DNA of 64,000 bases from Bacteroidales bacterium CF (GCA_000473305.1 CP006772.1:1984001-2048000), one strand, 5' to 3'. Positions 50,919 to 61,042 are shown, counted from the first letter of the stretch. A program made the numbers and translations. The notes: a model not told the origin generated them from the sequence alone.

Positions 50919-53537
50919 ATGACATCAAAAGAAATCCGAGATAAATTTCTGACGTTTTTTGCAAGCAAACATCACGCCATAGTACCATCAGCACCGATGG
51001 TTGTTAAGAACGACCCGACGCTAATGTTCACAAATGCCGGTATGAACCAGTTCAAAGACTGGTTTTTGGGGAACTCCCCGGCTAAACACACAAGAGTGAC
51101 AGACTCCCAGAAATGCCTTCGTGTAAGCGGCAAGCACAACGACCTTGAGGAGGTTGGACACGACAGCTATCACCACACAATGTTCGAGATGCTCGGCAAC
51201 TGGAGCTTCGGCGACTATTTCAAGAAAGAGGCAATCGAGTGGGCGTGGGAACTGCTCTATAATGTTTATGGAATTGATAAAGACCGGCTTTACGTCACAG
51301 TCTTTGAGGGAAGTACGGAAGACAAGATATCTGCTGATGATGAGGCCAGGAACTTCTGGCTGCAGTATCTTCCTGCCGAGAGAATAATAAACGGGAACAA
51401 GAAGGATAACTTCTGGGAGATGGGCGATACAGGTCCATGCGGCCCTTGCAGCGAGATACACGTGGATATCCGAAACGAAGAGGACAGAAAAAAAATTGAT
51501 GGGGCATCTCTTGTCAACAAGGGCAATCCTTTGGTAATTGAGATATGGAATCTCGTTTTCATCCAGTATAACAGAAAAGCAAGCGGAGAACTTGTACAGC
51601 TTCCGCAAAAACATGTTGACACAGGAATGGGGCTAGAGAGATTGTGCATGGTGCTTCAGGGGAAACAGAGCAACTATGACACCGATCTCTTCACAAATAT
51701 GATTTCATCTATTTCCCGTCTTTGCGGGAAAAGTTATCTTGAATCACCGCAGATATCTGTTGCAATGAGGGTTATAGCAGACCATATCAGAGCTATAAGC
51801 TTCTCAATCGCAGACGGACAACTTCCGTCAAATGTCAAGGCCGGATATGTGATAAGAAGAATCCTGCGTAGAGCAGTGCGTTATTCATACACCTTCCTCG
51901 ATATGGATCAACCGTTCCTCTGCAGGCTTGTTCCGACCCTTGTGGATGATCTCGGCTCTGCATATCCAGAATTGTTGAAGCAACAGCAACTCATAGAGAA
52001 GGTAATCAGAGAGGAGGAGGAGGCATTCCTCAGGACACTGGACAAGGGCATCCGACTCATGGACACTTTGATGGAGAAAAGCAAGGAGACCAAACTAATA
52101 TCGGGAGAAGAGGCCTTTACGCTATACGACACTTATGGTTTCCCGATCGACCTCAGCGAATTGATTGCCAAGGAACACGGTTACAAGATTGATCTGACAG
52201 CATTTGAAAACGAATTGGCAAAACAGAAAGAGAGGAGCCGCAATGCAACCTCCACAGAAGAGGGAGACTGGATTGACGTTCATCCTTACAACGGGGTAAT
52301 CTTTGTTGGTTACGACAAGAGTGAGGAGCAGATAAAGATTGTAAGATACAGGAAAGTAAAGGCTAAGAACAAGGAGTACTACCAGCTTGTATTTGACAAG
52401 AGTCCATTTTACGCTGAAAGCGGAGGACAGATAGGTGATACAGGATACATCGAATCTCCTGACGGAACAAGGACAGCTATCACCAACACCATTAAGGAGA
52501 ACAATCTCATAATACATATTTCAGACACTCTTCCGGCTTCACTGGAATCCACATTCACTGCCAGGATTGATCTGAAAAAGAGAGAGACCACTGCAAACAA
52601 CCATACAGCGACCCACTTGCTTCACAAGGCGTTGAGAGAGTTGCTCGGAACACATATCGAACAAAAGGGATCACTTGTCAACTTTAACTATTTCAGGTTT
52701 GACTTCTCTCACTATGAAAAGATTGACGATGCAATGATCCGTCGCGTGGAAAACCGTGTGAATGAGCTTATCAGGGAGAATGCGCAGAAAAATGAGATGA
52801 GAGAGATTCCGGTTGATGAGGCAAGGAAGATGGGGGCTATGGCACTCTTTGGAGAAAAGTACGGAGACAAGGTAAGAGTCATACGTTTCAACGACTCTAT
52901 CGAACTCTGCGGAGGCACACACACCTCAGCCACCGGAAACATCGGTTATTTCAAGATTCTTTCAGAATCGGCAATTGCTGCAGGGGTTCGAAGAATTGAG
53001 GCCACAACAGGTGAGTATGCCGAAAAGATAATGGAACAGCAGGAGGATATTATCAGGACCATCAAAGGTTTGCTGAACAACAATCCAAATCCTGTATCGA
53101 GCATCCAGAAGCTTGTTGAGGAGAATGAGGCTTTGCGCAAGAGTCTGGAAGAGGAGATGAGGGAGAAGGCAAAACGCGTGAAGGATGCCCTTGTCGCCGG
53201 TGCCACTACGATTAATGGAATGAATATTGTAACAATGTCGGGGGTTTACCCTGCAGACTTCGTCAAGAATATTGCCTTCATGATTCACAAAGAGATGACT
53301 AAGACAGTTTTTGTCGCAGGGTGCGAATTTGAAGGAAAGGCAAACCTCTCACTGATGTACACTGATGACCTTATCGCCTTGGGATATAATGCCTCAAAAG
53401 ATATAAGAGAGGCTGCCCCACTGATCAACGGCGGAGGCGGGGGCCAAAACTTCTTCGCCAGTGCGGGAGGAAAAAAACCTGAGGGACTGGCAGCCGCCAT
53501 CTCCAAATTAACAGAACTGGCTACACAACGCAAGTGA
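50919..53537 (+). CDS. alaS: Alanyl-tRNA synthetase
   Basis: An 872-residue class II synthetase charging tRNA(Ala). The N-terminal catalytic domain has FTNAGMNQFKDWFLG and WEMGDTGPCGPCSEIHVD. The editing domain carries the zinc ligands His562, His566, Cys664 and His668 (HTATH; CGGTH). A C-Ala region follows to the end (GGGGGQNFFASAGG). Length and order are normal. Its stop overlaps the following permease start (GTGA). Confidence 0.97.
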   Translation: MTSKEIRDKFLTFFASKHHAIVPSAPMVVKNDPTLMFTNAGMNQFKDWFLGNSPAKHTRVTDSQKCLRVSGKHNDLEEVGHDSYHHTMFEMLGNWSFGDYFKKEAIEWAWELLYNVYGIDKDRLYVTVFEGSTEDKISADDEARNFWLQYLPAERIINGNKKDNFWEMGDTGPCGPCSEIHVDIRNEEDRKKIDGASLVNKGNPLVIEIWNLVFIQYNRKASGELVQLPQKHVDTGMGLERLCMVLQGKQSNYDTDLFTNMISSISRLCGKSYLESPQISVAMRVIADHIRAISFSIADGQLPSNVKAGYVIRRILRRAVRYSYTFLDMDQPFLCRLVPTLVDDLGSAYPELLKQQQLIEKVIREEEEAFLRTLDKGIRLMDTLMEKSKETKLISGEEAFTLYDTYGFPIDLSELIAKEHGYKIDLTAFENELAKQKERSRNATSTEEGDWIDVHPYNGVIFVGYDKSEEQIKIVRYRKVKAKNKEYYQLVFDKSPFYAESGGQIGDTGYIESPDGTRTAITNTIKENNLIIHISDTLPASLESTFTARIDLKKRETTANNHTATHLLHKALRELLGTHIEQKGSLVNFNYFRFDFSHYEKIDDAMIRRVENRVNELIRENAQKNEMREIPVDEARKMGAMALFGEKYGDKVRVIRFNDSIELCGGTHTSATGNIGYFKILSESAIAAGVRRIEATTGEYAEKIMEQQEDIIRTIKGLLNNNPNPVSSIQKLVEENEALRKSLEEEMREKAKRVKDALVAGATTINGMNIVTMSGVYPADFVKNIAFMIHKEMTKTVFVAGCEFEGKANLSLMYTDDLIALGYNASKDIREAAPLINGGGGGQNFFASAGGKKPEGLAAAISKLTELATQRK

Positions 53538-54979
53538 AAAAGATTGACCAATTCATACTGAAATCATTTTTAGGACCTTTTGTCCTGACATTTTTGATAG
53601 TCACCTTCGCTCTGCTATTACAATTCCTTTGGTTGTACATAGACGAGCTTGTGGGAAAAGGTCTCGGTTTTGGTGTGATTGCCGAGTTTCTTGGATGGGG
53701 TGCGGCAACATTGATTCCACTTGCACTTCCGCTTGCGACATTGTTCGCATCAATCATGACAATGGGTGGATTCGGGGAGAACAGCGAGCTGCTAGCAATG
53801 AAAGCAGCCGGTATCTCATTGCCGAGAATCCTTTCACCGCTGATTGTTCTCTCCTTCTTCATAAGTATCGGAGCCTTCTTTGCAGCAAACAACCTTATCC
53901 CGGTGGCATACAACAATATATATGCACTCAGGGATGATATCGGGAAGACAAAGGAGGAGATCAGGATTCCGACCGGAGTATTTTATGATGGCATTGAGGG
54001 TTACAACATCAGGATAGACAGAAGGGATAAAAAAAGCGGCAACATATACGGGGTCATGGTTTATAACCATGCATCCAGAAGCAGTAACAGTCTCACAATA
54101 GCAGACTCCGGATCTATAAAACTAACAACAGACAAGGCAAATCTGATCTTTACACTTCACAACGGATACTCATACGAGGAGCCATACCACAATATGTCAG
54201 ATACCGCCTATGCCCTTCAAAGAATAGGTTTCAACAAGCAGGAGCTGATCATCTCTCTGGAGAATTATGCTTTCAAGCGCTCTGATGCAAACAGGTTCAG
54301 CAAAGAGGTGATGTCGCAGAATCTGAAGCAACTCTCCCATGCAAGAGACTCTCTTGACTCTGCATATGTGATAGTTAAAGGAAGGCAATTACAGGACCTT
54401 CTTGCATCAGGAGGCCTTACCACGCCTAGTCAGCTGGATTCCTCTCAGTTCAAACAATACCAGGCAGAGTTTGATATTGACTCTCTGGGTAAATTCAAGA
54501 CCCTGTACGATGAGCAATTGGCACTTGAGGGAGCACTCTCTGCAACGCTTGAGGCAACCTCTGTACTGGACAATTACCAGCTTGACGAGTACCGCTACTC
54601 ATATCCTCTGAGAAAAGTAAGAGTGGAGCGTTTCAGGAAGTTCACACTCTCCTTTGCATGTTTCATTTTCTTCTTCATCGGGGCTCCTCTCGGGGCGATT
54701 ATCCGTAAAGGAGGGCTGGGAACTCCGGTTGTTGTTTCAATGTTCTTCTTTGTCTTCTACTGGGTAGTTGACATAAGCGGTAAAAAACTTGCGACGGACG
54801 GTGTTGTTACTCCGGCAATGGGAACGCTTATCTCAACCTTTGTCCTGCTTCCTATGGGTGTATATCTGACATGGAAATCCACAAAAGACTCATCACTGTT
54901 CAACGCAGAGATATATAAGAACTTCTTCAAACGACTTGTCCGGTTAAACTTTAAGAAAGAGAGATATGATGAAGAGTGA
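53534..54979 (+). CDS. LptF/LptG-family LPS export permease
   Basis: A 481-residue permease: three helices at about 10-105 (FLGPFVLTFLIVTFALLLQF), a periplasmic jellyroll over about 120-370 and three more helices at about 375-465. It would pair with a second family member (59948-61042) and LptB to extract LPS from the inner membrane. The GTG start overlaps the alaS stop, and its end overlaps fmt by 14 bases. Which member is LptF and which LptG is not decided here. Confidence 0.92.
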   Translation: MKKIDQFILKSFLGPFVLTFLIVTFALLLQFLWLYIDELVGKGLGFGVIAEFLGWGAATLIPLALPLATLFASIMTMGGFGENSELLAMKAAGISLPRILSPLIVLSFFISIGAFFAANNLIPVAYNNIYALRDDIGKTKEEIRIPTGVFYDGIEGYNIRIDRRDKKSGNIYGVMVYNHASRSSNSLTIADSGSIKLTTDKANLIFTLHNGYSYEEPYHNMSDTAYALQRIGFNKQELIISLENYAFKRSDANRFSKEVMSQNLKQLSHARDSLDSAYVIVKGRQLQDLLASGGLTTPSQLDSSQFKQYQAEFDIDSLGKFKTLYDEQLALEGALSATLEATSVLDNYQLDEYRYSYPLRKVRVERFRKFTLSFACFIFFFIGAPLGAIIRKGGLGTPVVVSMFFFVFYWVVDISGKKLATDGVVTPAMGTLISTFVLLPMGVYLTWKSTKDSSLFNAEIYKNFFKRLVRLNFKKERYDEE

Positions 54980-55934
54980 TTTAAAGATAGTCTTCATGGG
55001 CACACCCAGGTTCGCTGTGGCTCAGTTGGAAAAGATACTGGAGAACGGATATAACGTAGTGGCCGTTGTTACGGCCCCCGACAAACCGGCCGGCAGAGGC
55101 ATGGCACTCTCCAGCAGCGAGGTGAAAAAGTATGCCCTTACCAGAGATATCCCCGTTCTTCAGCCACTATCCCTAAAGAGCGATGAGTTTATTGAAACCC
55201 TGAAATCATATCAGGGGGATCTTTTTATAGTTGTCGCATTCCGTATGCTTCCCAAGGTTGTGTGGTCCATGCCCGCTTTGGGAACATTTAACCTGCACGC
55301 CTCACTCCTGCCCGATTACCGCGGCGCAGCCCCGATAAATCATGCAATAATAAACGGTGAGACAAGGACTGGTGTCACAACCTTTATGCTTGACGAGGAG
55401 ATAGACACAGGAGAGCTGCTCAACAGAAAGGAGTGTGAGATAGAACCGGATGACAATTTCGGGACCCTCCATGACAAGCTGATGCAAATCGGAGGCGAAC
55501 TGATAATAAAGACAATCGAAGATATCATTGATGGCCGTACAGAGCCAATACTGCAGTCATCTGTTGAGGCCCGGATGGGAGATGTACATACAGCACCCAA
55601 GCTTAACAAGGAGAATTGCCGGATTAACTGGGAAGATCCGTCGCAACGTGTACACAACCTTGTGAGAGGGTTGAGCCCATATCCGACGGCGCACACAGTC
55701 ATTTCGGGTAAGGGGCAGGAGATTCCGGTAAAGATATTCAGGACATCTTACGACGATCAGTCACACGGATTGAAGCACGGGACAATAGTCTCCGACGGCA
55801 AGCAGGAGCTTAAGGTCGCATGCGGAAGTGGATTTGTCTACATACTCGAGCTCCAGGTTGCCGGCAAGAAAAGAATGACAATCAAAGAGTTCCTGGCAGG
55901 CTTCAGAGATTCTGAACTCTATATGTTCATCTGA
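54966..55934 (+). CDS. fmt: Methionyl-tRNA formyltransferase
   Basis: A 322-residue enzyme that formylates initiator Met-tRNA with 10-formyl-THF. The N-terminal hydrolase-like domain has MGTPRFAV, TAPDKPAGRG and the signature HASLLPDYRGAAPINHAI with catalytic Asn/His/Asp context; the C-terminal domain starts near 215. Two adjacent ATGs are possible (54966, 54969). It overlaps the thiamine pyrophosphokinase start. Confidence 0.96.
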   Translation: MMKSDLKIVFMGTPRFAVAQLEKILENGYNVVAVVTAPDKPAGRGMALSSSEVKKYALTRDIPVLQPLSLKSDEFIETLKSYQGDLFIVVAFRMLPKVVWSMPALGTFNLHASLLPDYRGAAPINHAIINGETRTGVTTFMLDEEIDTGELLNRKECEIEPDDNFGTLHDKLMQIGGELIIKTIEDIIDGRTEPILQSSVEARMGDVHTAPKLNKENCRINWEDPSQRVHNLVRGLSPYPTAHTVISGKGQEIPVKIFRTSYDDQSHGLKHGTIVSDGKQELKVACGSGFVYILELQVAGKKRMTIKEFLAGFRDSELYMFI

Positions 55935-56554
55935 TGAAAACTTACGTCATACTGGCAGACGGAGACTTTCCAAAACACCCTGCAGCAGTTGAATTACTCA
56001 GGAGTGCATCCGGAATTGTGTGTTGTGACGGAGCTGCAGAAAAGTTAATAGAAAATGGTTTTGTCCCGGATGCTATTGTTGGCGACATGGACAGCCTGAG
56101 CACCGATTTCCAGAATCAATACCGGAACATTATTCATCGCGACCCCGACCAGGAGACAAATGACCTGACAAAAGCATTTGACTACACCCTGACCCTATCT
56201 CCCGACAAAATATACATACTTGGTGCAACAGGACTCAGAGAAGACCACACCTTGGGAAACATATCCCTTCTGACATCCTACAGCGAAAAAACAGGGGTAC
56301 CTGTCGAGATGTGTACAGACTACGGGAAATTCCTATCTATTGAAGGAGACGTGGAAATTTCCATGAAAAAAGGGGATCAGATCTCCCTCTTTGCACTGGA
56401 TCCACAGACCAGAATCATATCTGAAGGGCTTAAATTTCCTCTCAAGGAGGTGATTTTTGACAGTTGGTGGAAAGGTACTCTGAACGAAGCCTCTTCCGAC
56501 ACAGTGAGGCTAAGGATAAACATGGGAAAAGTCATCGTTTTTCAGCCGTATTAA
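55934..56554 (+). CDS. Thiamine pyrophosphokinase
   Basis: A 206-residue enzyme transferring pyrophosphate from ATP to thiamine to give TPP. Motifs are IVCCDGAAEKL, AIVGDMDSL, DQETNDLTKAF and LGATGLREDHTLGN, the typical TPK catalytic set, followed by a beta-sandwich thiamine-binding domain. No other thiamine genes are near and no TPP riboswitch is possible, because the start overlaps fmt. Confidence 0.93.
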   Translation: MKTYVILADGDFPKHPAAVELLRSASGIVCCDGAAEKLIENGFVPDAIVGDMDSLSTDFQNQYRNIIHRDPDQETNDLTKAFDYTLTLSPDKIYILGATGLREDHTLGNISLLTSYSEKTGVPVEMCTDYGKFLSIEGDVEISMKKGDQISLFALDPQTRIISEGLKFPLKEVIFDSWWKGTLNEASSDTVRLRINMGKVIVFQPY

Positions 56555-56557
56555 AAT

Positions 56558-56589
56558 AAAAGAGGGCATCAATATTGATACCCTCTTTT
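56558..56589. terminator. Bidirectional terminator between the thiamine and HU genes
   Basis: AAAAGAGGG (56558-56566) pairs with CCCTCTTTT (56581-56589), and the inner ATCAAT/ATTGAT pairs further, giving a nearly continuous stem with A tracts on one side and T tracts on the other, suitable for ending transcription from both convergent genes. Confidence 0.8.
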
Positions 56590-56612
56590 CAATTACCTAT
56601 CGGATGTGATTT

Positions 56613-56882
56613 TTAGACAAGTTTGTTAAGGTCTGCACCTGCTTTAAACCTTACAACATTCTTTGCTGCAATTTTAATATTCTTGCCTGTACGAGGGTTC
56701 CTGCCATTTCTGGCGTTTCTCTTAACTACTGAGAATGAGCCGAAACCAACAAGTGTCAGTCTCTCCCCTTTCTTCATAGTTTCTCCGGCTGCGTCTACAA
56801 ATGCATCCAATGCTTTTCTGGCATCAACTTTAGTGATGTTTGCCTTACCAGCGATTGCTGAAATTAATTCTGCTTTATTCAT
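56613..56882 (-). CDS. hup: HU-family DNA-binding protein
   Basis: An 89-residue HU/IHF-like protein (MNKAELISAIAGKANITKVD; GFGSFSVVKRNARNGRNPRT; NVVRFKAGADL), with the beta-arm RNPRTG intact. It binds and bends DNA as a nucleoid protein. The longer Bacteroidota-specific HU domain is absent; this is the short classical form. Promoter elements lie at 56922-56952, and the terminator at 56558-56589 follows. Confidence 0.96.
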   Translation of the reverse strand: MNKAELISAIAGKANITKVDARKALDAFVDAAGETMKKGERLTLVGFGSFSVVKRNARNGRNPRTGKNIKIAAKNVVRFKAGADLNKLV

Positions 56883-56921
56883 AATTTAGTTATTAGGTTG
56901 TTGAATTCCTTGGGGTTGTTG

Positions 56922-56952
56922 CAAATTTAGTTTTTTAATTTTTAAAAAACAA
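56922..56952 (-). promoter_or_regulatory. Promoter of the HU gene
   Basis: The minus strand shows TTG (56952-56950), a 20-base A/T-rich spacer, then TAAATTTG (56929-56922), an excellent Bacteroidota -33/-7 pair, 40 bases before the ATG. The A/T-run spacer may add curvature. Confidence 0.65.
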
Positions 56953-56969
56953 TAGGATTTTCCAGATAG

Positions 56970-57905
56970 TTACAAAATTCTTTGATTGAGAAGTTGCGTT
57001 ACAACTCCCTCTAGATGCGACATTTCTGATTTAAACTTTTCGAAAGAATCACTTTTTGGGAAAAAAGGGCGATGGTTTTTCATCTCATTCAGCTTACCGA
57101 TCATATCCATCAACTCACCATCCTTAAGATCAACAATGTGCCCTCTGAAGAGTTCCCAGATATAGTCAACTGCCTGTTGCGACGGGTGCAACATGTCCTC
57201 TGCATAGAAACGATAATCCCTTAACTCATCCATAAACACCTCGTATGCAGGAAAATACAAAACATTGGAAAAATTCTTTCTCATCTCCTCGATAGCAAGA
57301 AGCAGAGTTGCCTTACTTAACTGATTCTCATGTGCACCATCCTTCCAATGCCTTACAGGACTCACCGTAAACAGCCATTTTTTATCTGGATTTGCCTCTA
57401 TGAATGGAGATAAGAGACCCGCCGTTTCACCGATTGAAAGTTGCTCCCTGCCAAACTCATTTCCCGGAAGTTTATGGCAATTACTCACTAAAATATTTTT
57501 GCTTTTTAACCTGTAAACCCATCTTGTCCCAAGAGTAATCATCACCCATTGTGACGAAATAAAGTGTTCCGAGCTCTTTTTTAGCGAAGAATTGATGCTT
57601 TCAAGAAGCCCATCTTCTGTATAATCGGCAAATTGAGAGCTGTGATAAAGACTTTTCCACACATCCCCGTCCACAATTAGGTCACCTTTATCGAACTTCC
57701 TGCCGGTAGTCAGACGGTCCAGAGCCGATGCCACTGAAGCAGGATTGTAGAGTACACCAAAAGGATTAACACAAATATTGAAACGCAGTGACTCCATTCT
57801 TGAACCTATCTCATCGGAAAAGCAGGAGCCGAGGGAAATTATATTATCTCTGTATGATATCTTCTGTTCGAAATCCTCTATCGGAACCTTGGTTGAAAAT
57901 TTCAT
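56970..57905 (-). CDS. GSCFA-domain protein
   Basis: A 311-residue protein of the GSCFA family, with the naming motif GSCFSDEIGSRM near 28, NPFGVLYNPASVA near 48 and FTVSPVRHWKDG near 180. The fold is SGNH-hydrolase-like, with Ser28 and the late DMLHPSQ (Asp, His) as the probable triad, so an esterase or acyl-transfer role is likely; no family member's substrate is known to me. Its ATG overlaps the queG stop (ATGA). Confidence 0.88.
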   Translation of the reverse strand: MKFSTKVPIEDFEQKISYRDNIISLGSCFSDEIGSRMESLRFNICVNPFGVLYNPASVASALDRLTTGRKFDKGDLIVDGDVWKSLYHSSQFADYTEDGLLESINSSLKKSSEHFISSQWVMITLGTRWVYRLKSKNILVSNCHKLPGNEFGREQLSIGETAGLLSPFIEANPDKKWLFTVSPVRHWKDGAHENQLSKATLLLAIEEMRKNFSNVLYFPAYEVFMDELRDYRFYAEDMLHPSQQAVDYIWELFRGHIVDLKDGELMDMIGKLNEMKNHRPFFPKSDSFEKFKSEMSHLEGVVTQLLNQRIL

Positions 57906-58849
57906 GTCGAAATTAGTTTCTCTAAGTTATTTTTTATTTTTGAAATTCCTGCCCTTTTTAGCGGGGAATTTTTAAATATCTCCTTAAAATCATCCTCGCA
58001 TAAACCAGCCCAATCTTCAGGCGAAAATTCAACCATTTTTTTATCATGTCCGGGAGAGTATAGCGGAGAGAATTCAGGCCATGTTGTATACCGGCCCTTG
58101 TTTACCCATGGGCAGGCCTCTATGCAAGCGTCACAACCGAAAATATAGCCGGAATGAGTCACCTTGAACTCCTCCTCTTCATATACTCTCTTACTCTCTA
58201 TTGTCTGATAAGAGATACATCTTCTCGCATCCATTATATAAGGTGCAGTCAGGGCACCTGTCGGGCAGCCATCCAGACATTGCCTGCATTTGCCGCATCC
58301 ATCCCTGACAATACTCCCGGAATATTTCATCTCAACATTGACTAGAATAATTCCAATCAGATTGTGCACACCCTGTTTTTTACTTATTAGAAGCCCGTTT
58401 TTTCCGATAAATCCAAGCCCTGCCTCCCTTGCCCACAACCTTTCGAGCAGAGGGGCAGAATCGGTGAAAACCCTTGCCTCCAGCTCCGGAATCTCAATCT
58501 TCATCCTGCGGACAATCTCTCTGAGTTTTTTCTTTATTACATCATGATAATCCTCCCCCCAGGCATAACTTGCAACAGAAGGGCATCCCGGCTGCTTTTT
58601 TTCGCTCTGTCTGTATGGTGCCAGGAGGCAAATGACAGACTTGACCCCCGGCAATAACAGTGAAGGATCCTCCCGTATATCCTGGTTTTTTTCAAGATAA
58701 GCCATATCTCCGTGAAAACCCCTATTTATAGACTCCCTGAAATCCCTCATGGCATCAGTCATAGTGTGAGCCTTTGCCACTCCACAATCTGCAAAACCCA
58801 GCTCTTCAGCCCATCTTAATAGTAACTCGTCAATACAAAGAGTTGTCAT
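57902..58849 (-). CDS. queG: Epoxyqueuosine reductase QueG
   Basis: A 315-residue cobalamin-dependent iron-sulphur enzyme for the last step of queuosine synthesis on tRNA (epoxyqueuosine to queuosine). The C-terminal double [4Fe-4S] domain has CGKCRQCLDGCPTGAL and CDACIEACP, and GFIGKNGLLISKKQG near 150 is the conserved cobalamin-domain segment. The later tgt gene belongs to the same pathway. Confidence 0.95.
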   Translation of the reverse strand: MTTLCIDELLLRWAEELGFADCGVAKAHTMTDAMRDFRESINRGFHGDMAYLEKNQDIREDPSLLLPGVKSVICLLAPYRQSEKKQPGCPSVASYAWGEDYHDVIKKKLREIVRRMKIEIPELEARVFTDSAPLLERLWAREAGLGFIGKNGLLISKKQGVHNLIGIILVNVEMKYSGSIVRDGCGKCRQCLDGCPTGALTAPYIMDARRCISYQTIESKRVYEEEEFKVTHSGYIFGCDACIEACPWVNKGRYTTWPEFSPLYSPGHDKKMVEFSPEDWAGLCEDDFKEIFKNSPLKRAGISKIKNNLEKLIST

Positions 58850-58914
58850 AGAATGATTATTTTCATTTTTATTGAAAAAATGTAATCAAAATGCAAGATT
58901 TACTATAAATTTTA

Positions 58915-58922
58915 TACATTTG
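58915..58922 (+). promoter_or_regulatory. -7 promoter element TACATTTG
   Basis: TACATTTG, matching TAnnTTTG, 38 bases before the threonine dehydrogenase ATG in the divergent gap with queG. No clear -33 was seen. Confidence 0.5.
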
Positions 58923-58960
58923 CCTACTTTTTTCTTACAGCATTCTTTAAACACAAAGAT

Positions 58961-59908
58961 ATGAAAATCTTAGTAGTCGGAGCAGGTGGACAGATTGGAA
59001 CGGAACTTATCCCCCATCTTCAGAAAACATATGGTGAAGATAACATTATTGCAGCAGATCTGAAAAGCGACATAGTCGAAAGGCTTTCAAAGTCTTCACG
59101 GGCTGTCATGCTTGACGCAACTGATGCCGGTGCTTATTCCGAAGTAATCAGAGAGCAAAAGATCAACCGCATATACAATCTTGTTGCGCTGTTGTCAGCT
59201 ACAGGGGAGAAAAACCCTCAGATAGCATGGAAGATCAACATGGGAGCTCTTCTTAACTCGCTCGAAATATCAAAGGAGTACGGATGTGCTCTGTTCACTC
59301 CCAGCTCTATCGGAGCTTTCGGAGAGTCGACACCTCACACAAAAACACCTCAGGACACCGTCATGAGACCAAATACAATGTACGGAGTATGCAAGGTCTC
59401 CGGCGAACTTCTCAGCGATTACTACTATCACAGATTCGGAGTTGATACAAGAAGCGTGAGATTTCCGGGCATTATATCCAACGGAGCTTTACCCGGCGGC
59501 GGTACTACAGACTACGCAGTAGAGGTATTTTACGAAATTGTGAAAATCGGGAACTTTACATGTCCTATTCCTGAAAATTCTTTTATGGACATGTTATATA
59601 TGCCCGATGCACTGAGGGCGTGCACCGAGCTCATGGATGCAGATCCTGCAAAGCTTAGGCACAGGAACAGTTTCAATGTTACAGCCATGAGTTTCTCTCC
59701 CGAGATACTTTTTGCTGAAATCAAAAAACATGTACCCGGGGCAAATTTCAATTACGACATAGACCCGGTTAAAGCAGCAATAGCTGACTCGTGGCCAGAC
59801 TCTCTTGACGACACTTGCGCCAGGGAGGAGTGGGGATGGAAACCTGAATGGGATCTATCCGGCATGGTTCAGGATATGCTGAAAGCTATCAGGGTCAAAC
59901 TGGCCTGA
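58961..59908 (+). CDS. L-threonine 3-dehydrogenase, short-chain (epimerase-like) type
   Basis: A 315-residue NAD-binding protein of the extended SDR type: GAGGQIGTELIPHL (Rossmann glycines), LVALLSATGEKNP, FTPSSIGAFGESTP and the catalytic Tyr/Lys in MYGVCKVSGELL. The sequence resembles the NAD-epimerase-type threonine dehydrogenases of Bacteroidota and Flavobacterium, which oxidise threonine to 2-amino-3-ketobutyrate. A 2-amino-3-ketobutyrate ligase gene would support this but is not in the window. Confidence 0.85.
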   Translation: MKILVVGAGGQIGTELIPHLQKTYGEDNIIAADLKSDIVERLSKSSRAVMLDATDAGAYSEVIREQKINRIYNLVALLSATGEKNPQIAWKINMGALLNSLEISKEYGCALFTPSSIGAFGESTPHTKTPQDTVMRPNTMYGVCKVSGELLSDYYYHRFGVDTRSVRFPGIISNGALPGGGTTDYAVEVFYEIVKIGNFTCPIPENSFMDMLYMPDALRACTELMDADPAKLRHRNSFNVTAMSFSPEILFAEIKKHVPGANFNYDIDPVKAAIADSWPDSLDDTCAREEWGWKPEWDLSGMVQDMLKAIRVKLA

Positions 59909-59947
59909 CAGCTTCCGCTAATCTGATTCACCAAAATTCTGAATGTT

Positions 59948-61042
59948 CTATTTCGGGGCAATCCTGTACAGATAGTACGCGATAAAACCAAATGTTATGT
60001 TTGGCACCCACAATGCAAGCCATGGAGGCATTACGCCCGAATGGACAAACATCTGGCTGAATCGCAGGAAAAGAATATAGACAAAGCTCAGGGCTATACC
60101 GACTCCCAGATTCATACCAATACCTCCGCGTCTCTTTCTCGAAGAGAGCGAGACACCCATAATTGTCAGTATAAATGCGGAAAATGGTATGGCAAAACGA
60201 GTATGCTTCTCTATCTGGGCATACTTCACCCTCATGTCCCCTCTCATCTTTTGCGTCTTGATATACTCATCGAGTTCAAAAATGTTGTACGACTCAACAA
60301 TGTTTGTCCTCTGATTGAGGTCAGTAAGCTTTAGACTGAGTACAGTATCAATCTGATTGCCTGCAACAATCTTCTCCCTCCCGTCCTGGCTTGTCCTGAG
60401 GTAGTAGTTACTCAAAACCCAGCACTGCTTTGTAGTATCCCACTGTGCGCTTTCAGCATTCAACCTTGACTTTAGAGAGTGCCCCTCTATTGTCTCAAGG
60501 GTAAAGTTCGACGCCCGGTTGTCAACGGTATTGAAAGATTGTATGTAGACATAGGTTCCCGGATGAAGCTGCAGGTGAATATTACTCCCCGCCACATAAG
60601 GCTTGTCCTTGAGGTATTTGTTCTGGAACTCGAGTCTGACTCTGTTGGCCGGAGGAATAATAAAGAGGTTCATCGAGAGACTAAGCATTGCGATACAGAA
60701 AGCTGAAATAAGATAGGGATACAACATTCTGTTAAAACTTATACCTCCGGCAAGAATAGCTACAATCTCACTGTTTGAGGCCATCTTGGATGTAAAGAAT
60801 ATAACAGAGATGAAAACCAGCAGAGGGCTGAACAGATTGATATAGTATGGGACCATATTCCCGTAATAGTTGAAGATAATAGCCTTCAGAGGGGCCTCTT
60901 TTTCAACCAGGTTATCTATCTTCTCACTTATATCGAATATTATAATAATAGCTATTATGACGGCAAGTATAAAGAGATATGTGCCAATAAATTTCTTTAT
61001 TATATACTTGTCAATCTTGACAATATGATAGTTTGCCTTCAT
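59948..61042 (-). CDS. LptF/LptG-family LPS export permease (second member)
   Basis: A 364-residue permease with three N-terminal helices (about 15-115), a periplasmic domain (about 120-260) and three C-terminal helices (about 270-360). It is shorter than the member at 53534-54979 but in the same family; the pair is probably LptG/LptF of one transporter. It follows tgt with a one-base overlap (TGATG). Confidence 0.92.
   Translation of the reverse strand: MKANYHIVKIDKYIIKKFIGTYLFILAVIIAIIIIFDISEKIDNLVEKEAPLKAIIFNYYGNMVPYYINLFSPLLVFISVIFFTSKMASNSEIVAILAGGISFNRMLYPYLISAFCIAMLSLSMNLFIIPPANRVRLEFQNKYLKDKPYVAGSNIHLQLHPGTYVYIQSFNTVDNRASNFTLETIEGHSLKSRLNAESAQWDTTKQCWVLSNYYLRTSQDGREKIVAGNQIDTVLSLKLTDLNQRTNIVESYNIFELDEYIKTQKMRGDMRVKYAQIEKHTRFAIPFSAFILTIMGVSLSSRKRRGGIGMNLGVGIALSFVYILFLRFSQMFVHSGVMPPWLALWVPNITFGFIAYYLYRIAPK

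Noticed and set aside
55934-55960. TPP riboswitch before the thiamine pyrophosphokinase gene
   Set aside because: The start codon overlaps the fmt stop, so there is no leader to hold one.
59909-59947. Terminator between the threonine dehydrogenase and LptF/LptG genes
   Set aside because: The 39-base convergent gap has no convincing stem or T run.
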